Below are positions 59,384 through 64,000 of a stretch of DNA of 64,000 nt, piece after piece. Made by a program: the position numbers and the translations under genes. The stretch is taken from NCBI RefSeq assembly GCF_010179735.1, contig NZ_JAAEEH010000010.1, forward strand, positions 18,648-82,647. Reading direction: 5' to 3'. The notes under the pieces were generated by a model. The model made no database searches. It worked only from the letters and a program-made list of their open reading frames with translations, and was not told where the DNA came from. Within the stretch, counting starts at the first letter, position 1. Every line of letters begins with the position of its first letter. Source of the DNA: Anaerotalea alkaliphila. GTDB taxonomy: Bacteria; Bacillota; Clostridia; Lachnospirales; Vallitaleaceae.

Positions 59384-61114
59384 ATGGACGGTAGGACGAA
59401 CAGAATCATCAACGGAAGCAACGGAAGGCATGCGATCAAGCCCTGGTATCTGATCCCATTGACGATCCTGGGCATGGGAGGCGTGTTCCACATCCAGGAC
59501 AACTGGCGGGCCAGCATGTTGCTGCCCGGTAGGGTTCCCCACTGGGCGGAGGCCCTGCTTCTGCTGCTGTTCGCAACCTACCTCCTTTTCCTGCTCCATG
59601 GGCTGCGGGTGAAGACCCACCTGCTGCGCCAGGACCAGGAGCAGTTTTCCGTCCTCTACCAGCGTCTTCGGGAGAGCGAGAGGAGCAAGTCCGTGCTGCT
59701 GGACAACCTTCCCGGCATGGCCTACCGCTGCCGCTTGGACCCTTCCTGGACCATGGAGTTCGTGTCCGAAGGATGCAGGAATTTGACGGGCCACAGGCCG
59801 GAGGTGTTCCTGCAGAACAGGAATCTTTCCTATGCGGACATCATCCATCCCGACCATCGGGACGCGCAGTGGGATTCCTGGAGCAGGGCCGTGGAGACCC
59901 GGCAGGTATTCCAAGGGGAATACCCCATCATCACCGCCTCGGGAGAAATCCGCTGGGTGCTGGAGCACGGACAGGCGGTCTACAGCCCCCAGGGGGAAGT
60001 GGAGGCCCTGGAAGGGCTGGTCATCGACATCACGGACCGGGTACGGCAGGAAAAGGAGGCCCGGTTCGCCAGCCGGCACGACATGCTCACCGGGCTCTAC
60101 AACCGTCCGTATTTCGAGGAAATCGTGGAGCAGGCGGACAAGCCGGAGCAGCTTCCCCTTTCCATCCTGATCGGCGACTTCAATGGACTGAAGTTGGTGA
60201 ACAATGCCCTTGGGCATGGGGAAGGGGACCGTCTCCTGGGGGAGGTCTCCCGGATCCTGCTGGAATGTTGCGTGCCTCCAGGATGGGTGGCCAGGACCGG
60301 AGGGGATGAGTTCAGCATCCTGCTCCCCCGGACAGACGGCGAAGAAGCCCGCGAAGTCCTGCGAAGGATCCAGGAGGCCTGTGCCGGCTACAACGGACAG
60401 CGTCCCGCCGGCACCAGCGTCATCAACCTCTCCCTAGGCTACGGGACCAAGACCTTCTGGACCGAGTCCTTCAGGGACATCAGGAAGCAGGCGGAGGAAA
60501 ACCTGTACAAGAGGAAGCTTCTGGAGCAGAAAAGCGTCTACAGCGCCACCATCGCTTCCATCCAGGCCACCATGCTGGAGCGAAGCCAGGAGACCAAGGA
60601 ACATGCGGGGAGGCTCTCGAAACTTTGCCTCCGTCTGGGCCGCCGCTTCGGCTTCTCCCAGACCCAGATGGACGACCTGGAGCTCTTCTGCACCCTCCAT
60701 GACATCGGCAAGATCGGGGTGGACGACAGGATCCTGAAGAAGCCCGGGAAGCTGACGGAAGAGGAGTGGGTGGAGATGCGGAGGCATCCCGAAATCGGCT
60801 GGCGCATCGCCGTTTCCATAGCGGAGCTGGCGCCGGTGGCGGAACTGATCCTCTCCCACCACGAACGATGGGACGGGAAAGGGTATCCCAGAGGGCTGGC
60901 GGGGGAGGATATCCCCCTGCTTGCCAGGATCCTGTCCGTGGTGGACGCCTACGACGCCATGACGGAGGACCGGGTCTACCGGAAAGCCCTGTCCCGGGAA
61001 GAGGCACTTAGGGAATTGGAGAGGAACGCAGGAACCCAGTTCGATCCGGCCGTGGTCCGGGCACTGGTCGACCATGTGCTTCCGGAGGAGGACGCAAAGG
61101 GGGGGAGCGATTGA
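59384..61114 (+). CDS. PAS-GGDEF-HD-GYP cyclic-di-GMP protein
   Basis: 576 residues. Two membrane helices (about 20-36 and 56-72), a PAS domain (about 100-220, NLPGMAYRCRLDPSW), a GGDEF domain (about 225-380) with intact GGDEF (RTGGDEFS), and an HD-GYP domain (about 390-570) with HDIGKIGVDD and HHERWDGKGYPRGL. HD-GYP hydrolyses c-di-GMP; GGDEF makes it or binds GTP. The four-residue GYPR motif is complete. The C-terminal GGSD stop overlaps the next start (TGATG). Confidence 0.92.
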   Translation: MDGRTNRIINGSNGRHAIKPWYLIPLTILGMGGVFHIQDNWRASMLLPGRVPHWAEALLLLLFATYLLFLLHGLRVKTHLLRQDQEQFSVLYQRLRESERSKSVLLDNLPGMAYRCRLDPSWTMEFVSEGCRNLTGHRPEVFLQNRNLSYADIIHPDHRDAQWDSWSRAVETRQVFQGEYPIITASGEIRWVLEHGQAVYSPQGEVEALEGLVIDITDRVRQEKEARFASRHDMLTGLYNRPYFEEIVEQADKPEQLPLSILIGDFNGLKLVNNALGHGEGDRLLGEVSRILLECCVPPGWVARTGGDEFSILLPRTDGEEAREVLRRIQEACAGYNGQRPAGTSVINLSLGYGTKTFWTESFRDIRKQAEENLYKRKLLEQKSVYSATIASIQATMLERSQETKEHAGRLSKLCLRLGRRFGFSQTQMDDLELFCTLHDIGKIGVDDRILKKPGKLTEEEWVEMRRHPEIGWRIAVSIAELAPVAELILSHHERWDGKGYPRGLAGEDIPLLARILSVVDAYDAMTEDRVYRKALSREEALRELERNAGTQFDPAVVRALVDHVLPEEDAKGGSD

Positions 61115-63864
61115 TGAAACGAGCCCTATTCATCTGGTGGTCGGTCCTCCTTCTGTGGAGCGTCCCTTCTCCTGTGCATGCCCGGTCCATGGAGCCCGAT
61201 TTCTATGAAATGTTCGACAACCATGGCAGCATCATGCTGCTGATCAATTCGGACACAGGGGAAATCGCCTATGCGAACCAGGCGGCGGCGGATTTCTACG
61301 GCTATGGCAGGGAGACCCTCCAGAACATGCGGATTTCCGACATCAACACCCTGGGACCGGAGAAGACGGCTGCGGAGATGCAGCTGGCGGTCCAGGAGAA
61401 GCGGAACCACTTCGTCTTCCAGCACCAGGTCGCCGACGGTTCGGTCAGGACAGTGGAGGTCTATTCCTACCCCTACCTGTACGGGGATCATCCCATGCTT
61501 TTTTCCATCATCCACGACGTCACGGCCAAAACCCTGCTGGAAGAGGAGGCAAAAAGGGATGCCCGGTTCCGCCAGTGCATGCTGGTGGGGATCATCCTGC
61601 TCCTGGGAGCCTTCAGCCTGGCCCTGTACCGCAGCAGGAAGAAGATCGACAACGCCAGGGTCCTTCGGCAGACCTTCATGGACGCGGACAACGGCCTGAT
61701 CTACCTGAAGGACGAAAACGGAAGATACGTGTTCGTGAACAAGGCCATGGAAAGGTTCTACCAGCGGGAGGCGGAGGAAATCATCGGAAGGGACGACTAC
61801 GACCTGACCAGCAGGGAGTTTGCGGACAAGCGCAGGCAGACCGACCAGGCGGCGCTGGAGAAGAAGGTGCTGGTGGTGGACGAGGTCCGGTGGGAAGGCA
61901 AGGTCTACAAGACGACCAAATTCCCGGTGGACCTGGCGAACGGGAAAGTGGGCGTGGGGGCCTACATCAAGGACGTGACCGAAGAGGTCCAGCACAGGCT
62001 GGAGCGGGAAAAATCCCTGAAGCGCAACAAGATCCTCGCCCAGGTTTTCGGAAGGGAATTCGCCTCCACCCAGGAGCAGCTGGACTATGCCCTCCAGGAG
62101 GCCGTGCGGATGACGGAAAGCCGGTTCGGCTACCTCTTCCTTTACGACGACCGGCAGCAGGCCTTTAGCATACATTCCTGGTCAAAGGAAGTGTTGGGGG
62201 ACTGCCGCAAGGCGGCCCAGGCCTCCATGGAAGCGCTGGACAAGACAGACATTTGGGAGAATGCGGTGCACCAACCAGGTCCGGTGATCATGAACCGGAT
62301 GCCGGAACCCGAGGGACAGGGCGGGAAACCTGGAGCAGGGCATCCGGACATCCGGCGGTTCATGAGCGTTCCGGTTCTGGTGGAAGGAAGGATTGTGGCG
62401 GTAGCCGGTCTGGCCAACAAGCCGGAGGACTACAACGAGAACGACGTGTACCAGATGTCCGCCCTCATGAAGGGGGTCTGGAACGCCAGGGACAAGAAGG
62501 AAGCAGAACTCAAACTGGCGTCCGAAAGGGAAAAGTACCTGAAGACCCTGCTCTCCATCGGGGACGGCGTCCTGGTGACGGATGGGGAAGGCCGGGTGGA
62601 GATGCTCAACGCCGTGGCCGAGAAGCTGACGGGGTGGCAGAGCGGGGAAGCCCGAGGGAAGTCCTACAGAGAGGTGTTCGCCCTCTCCCATGCATCCCTG
62701 GCGGAAGAGATCAACGACCCCGTCCAGGAAGTGTTCGAGACGGACAGCGTCCGGGAGCTTGCCAGCCATGCGGTCATCACCTCCCGGGAAGGGAAGCGGC
62801 ACCACATCGAGGATAGTGCCGCCCCCATCCACGGCAAGGACGGTGAAATCACAGGGGTGGTCCTGGTTTTTAGGGACGTGACGGAAAAGAAGGAGCAGAG
62901 GCAGGAAATCGAATACTTGAGCTTCCATGACCCCTTGACGGACCTCTACAACCGCAGGTTCTTCCAGGAGGAGGTCCGTCGGCTGGACACGAAGAGGAAC
63001 CTGCCCCTGACAGTGGTCATCGGAGATGTGAACGGCTTGAAGCTGACCAACGACGTCTTCGGGCACGATGCGGGAGATACCCTGCTGAAACGGATGGCGG
63101 AAATTTTTAAGCGGTCCTGCAGGGCGGACGACATCATCGCCCGCTGGGGAGGGGATGAGTTCATCCTGTTGCTGCCCCGTACCACCAGCGAAGCCGCCGG
63201 GGACATCGTCCGGAGGATCCAGGTGGAGGCCGCCAGGGAGCAGATGCAGGCCATCCGCTGCGGTGTCTCCATGGGATGGCGCTCCAAGGAACACATGGAA
63301 GAAAAGATCGAAAACGTCATGGACGACGCGGAGGACGCCATGTACCTGCAGAAGGCCTTGGACAGGAAAAATTCCCAGGAGGACATGTTGGACGGCATCC
63401 TGAAGACCCTCCATGAGGCCATCCCTCGGGAGAAGGGGCATGGGGAGAGGACCTGCAGGTTTGCCAGGGCCATCGGCCAGGCGCTGGACCTGCATCCTTC
63501 GGAACTCAGGAGACTGGGGACGGCCGCCAGGCTCCATGACATAGGGAAGGTCGGATTGGAGATGGAACAGCACCCGGTGGTGGGCTACCGGATCCTGAAC
63601 GCTTTCGACGGCACCATGGACCTGGCGGAAGCCGTCCTGTCCCACCACGAGCGCTGGGACGGGACGGGTTACCCGAAAGGCCTGGCAGGGGAGGAGATTC
63701 CCCAGCTGTCCAGGATCATCGCCATCGCGGAAGCCTACGACAACCTGGTCCGGAGCGTCGGCCGGAAGAAAGCCCTGGAGGAAATCCAGGCGGGTGCAGG
63801 CAGCCTCTTCGACCCGGAATTGACGGAACTGGCGGTGAGGGTTCTGGGCCGGGAAGAAAAATGA
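61114..63864 (+). CDS. Large multi-PAS/GAF-GGDEF-HD-GYP cyclic-di-GMP protein
   Basis: 916 residues. N-terminal signal or anchor helix (about 4-23), PAS (about 30-145), a second membrane helix (about 155-170), PAS (about 180-290, ENGRYVFVNKAMERFY), GAF (about 310-460), PAS (about 475-590), GGDEF with RWGGDEFIL (about 592-745) and HD-GYP (about 750-916) with HDIGKVG and HHERWDGTGYPKGL. In the HD-GYP domain the roughly 20-residue segment that normally follows HDIGKIG (PDxILxKPGxLTxEE) is absent; HDIGKVGLEMEQHP runs directly into the next helix. Metal-binding histidines remain. Coupled to the previous gene by overlap. Confidence 0.9.
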   Translation: MKRALFIWWSVLLLWSVPSPVHARSMEPDFYEMFDNHGSIMLLINSDTGEIAYANQAAADFYGYGRETLQNMRISDINTLGPEKTAAEMQLAVQEKRNHFVFQHQVADGSVRTVEVYSYPYLYGDHPMLFSIIHDVTAKTLLEEEAKRDARFRQCMLVGIILLLGAFSLALYRSRKKIDNARVLRQTFMDADNGLIYLKDENGRYVFVNKAMERFYQREAEEIIGRDDYDLTSREFADKRRQTDQAALEKKVLVVDEVRWEGKVYKTTKFPVDLANGKVGVGAYIKDVTEEVQHRLEREKSLKRNKILAQVFGREFASTQEQLDYALQEAVRMTESRFGYLFLYDDRQQAFSIHSWSKEVLGDCRKAAQASMEALDKTDIWENAVHQPGPVIMNRMPEPEGQGGKPGAGHPDIRRFMSVPVLVEGRIVAVAGLANKPEDYNENDVYQMSALMKGVWNARDKKEAELKLASEREKYLKTLLSIGDGVLVTDGEGRVEMLNAVAEKLTGWQSGEARGKSYREVFALSHASLAEEINDPVQEVFETDSVRELASHAVITSREGKRHHIEDSAAPIHGKDGEITGVVLVFRDVTEKKEQRQEIEYLSFHDPLTDLYNRRFFQEEVRRLDTKRNLPLTVVIGDVNGLKLTNDVFGHDAGDTLLKRMAEIFKRSCRADDIIARWGGDEFILLLPRTTSEAAGDIVRRIQVEAAREQMQAIRCGVSMGWRSKEHMEEKIENVMDDAEDAMYLQKALDRKNSQEDMLDGILKTLHEAIPREKGHGERTCRFARAIGQALDLHPSELRRLGTAARLHDIGKVGLEMEQHPVVGYRILNAFDGTMDLAEAVLSHHERWDGTGYPKGLAGEEIPQLSRIIAIAEAYDNLVRSVGRKKALEEIQAGAGSLFDPELTELAVRVLGREEK

Positions 63865-63916
63865 AATTACCCCTGTCAAGCGTTTTTGAAAATGTCCCGA
63901 AAAACTTATAACATAG

Positions 63917-63942
63917 GCACCAGCTATTGCTGGTGCTTTTTT
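63917..63942 (+). terminator. Terminator of the HD-GYP gene pair
   Basis: GCACCAGC (63917-63924) pairs with GCTGGTGC (63929-63936), a TATT loop, followed by six T's. The remaining 58 bases to the window end hold no feature I can support. Confidence 0.92.
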
Positions 63943-64000
63943 GGTCTTGGGCGTGATGCAAGGGAGCGGCATTTATTCCACGGACCTGTTTACAGCGAGC

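Noticed and set aside
63956..64000. Start of another gene at the window end (ATG, 15 codons)
   Set aside because: No ribosome binding site or promoter is visible and the frame is too short to judge.

Overview
The window is one dense, GC-rich stretch (mostly G/C-ending codons) from what looks like an anaerobic member of the Firmicutes, most probably Clostridia. Pointers are strong AAGGAGG-type ribosome binding sites, frequent GTG/TTG starts, LytTR, YesN and DegV families, rubrerythrin, a Re-type citrate synthase, ChvE/Ggu sugar transport with a XylFII-LytS-like sensor, and short intergenic gaps with classic hairpin/T-run terminators. I cannot name the species. I see no prophage, insertion sequence, CRISPR array or rRNA, and one tRNA (Thr, CGT).

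Layout. 1-2042: the end of one gene, then an eroded pair (a frameshifted cobalamin-binding protein and a GGDEF protein cut off just before its catalytic domain) and a small membrane protein. 2212-11265: a divergent cation-efflux gene, then clpB, rubrerythrin, a response regulator/kinase pair, a hydroxyacid dehydrogenase, a DegV protein and a membrane-anchored unknown. 11300-16376: leuS, a Re-citrate synthase-like enzyme and isocitrate dehydrogenase, i.e. the oxidative route towards 2-oxoglutarate. 16479-19940: two membrane proteins leading into metN-metI, then metQ with its own promoter. 20000-25914: mutY, an unknown, an HD protein, tRNA-Thr, an FlK-like thioesterase, a membrane/HAD fusion and an MFS carrier. 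25991-31122: a two-component pair followed by a VTC-type/DUF4956/lipoprotein operon; a nearly identical 14-bp inverted repeat precedes both units.

31171-36788: on the minus strand an OhrR-type regulator and a CstA/BtsT-like transporter next to a LytS/LytTR pair, then a divergent OmpR-type pair. 38179-42674: a giant protein with two GH13 amylase domains, convergent with mgtE. 42837-52126: a sugar-sensing and uptake locus (membrane-anchored binding protein, YesM/LytS kinase, YesN regulator, a second anchored XylF-like protein, then ChvE-like lipoprotein, GguA and GguB). 52270-55007: CoA-disulfide reductase with rhodanese domain, coupled to an Acr3 arsenite carrier. 55783-57802 (minus): PadR regulator with an ExbB/ExbD-like trio, divergent from fetAB. 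59384-63864: two overlapping GGDEF/HD-GYP cyclic-di-GMP proteins.

Themes: sensing is unusually dense (five kinase/regulator pairs plus two c-di-GMP proteins), and much of it sits beside the transport or polymer operon it probably controls. The least explained units are the PadR/ExbB/ExbD-like trio, the anchored dual-binding-protein sugar sensor, the polyphosphate-type operon with its shared operator, and the double-amylase protein.
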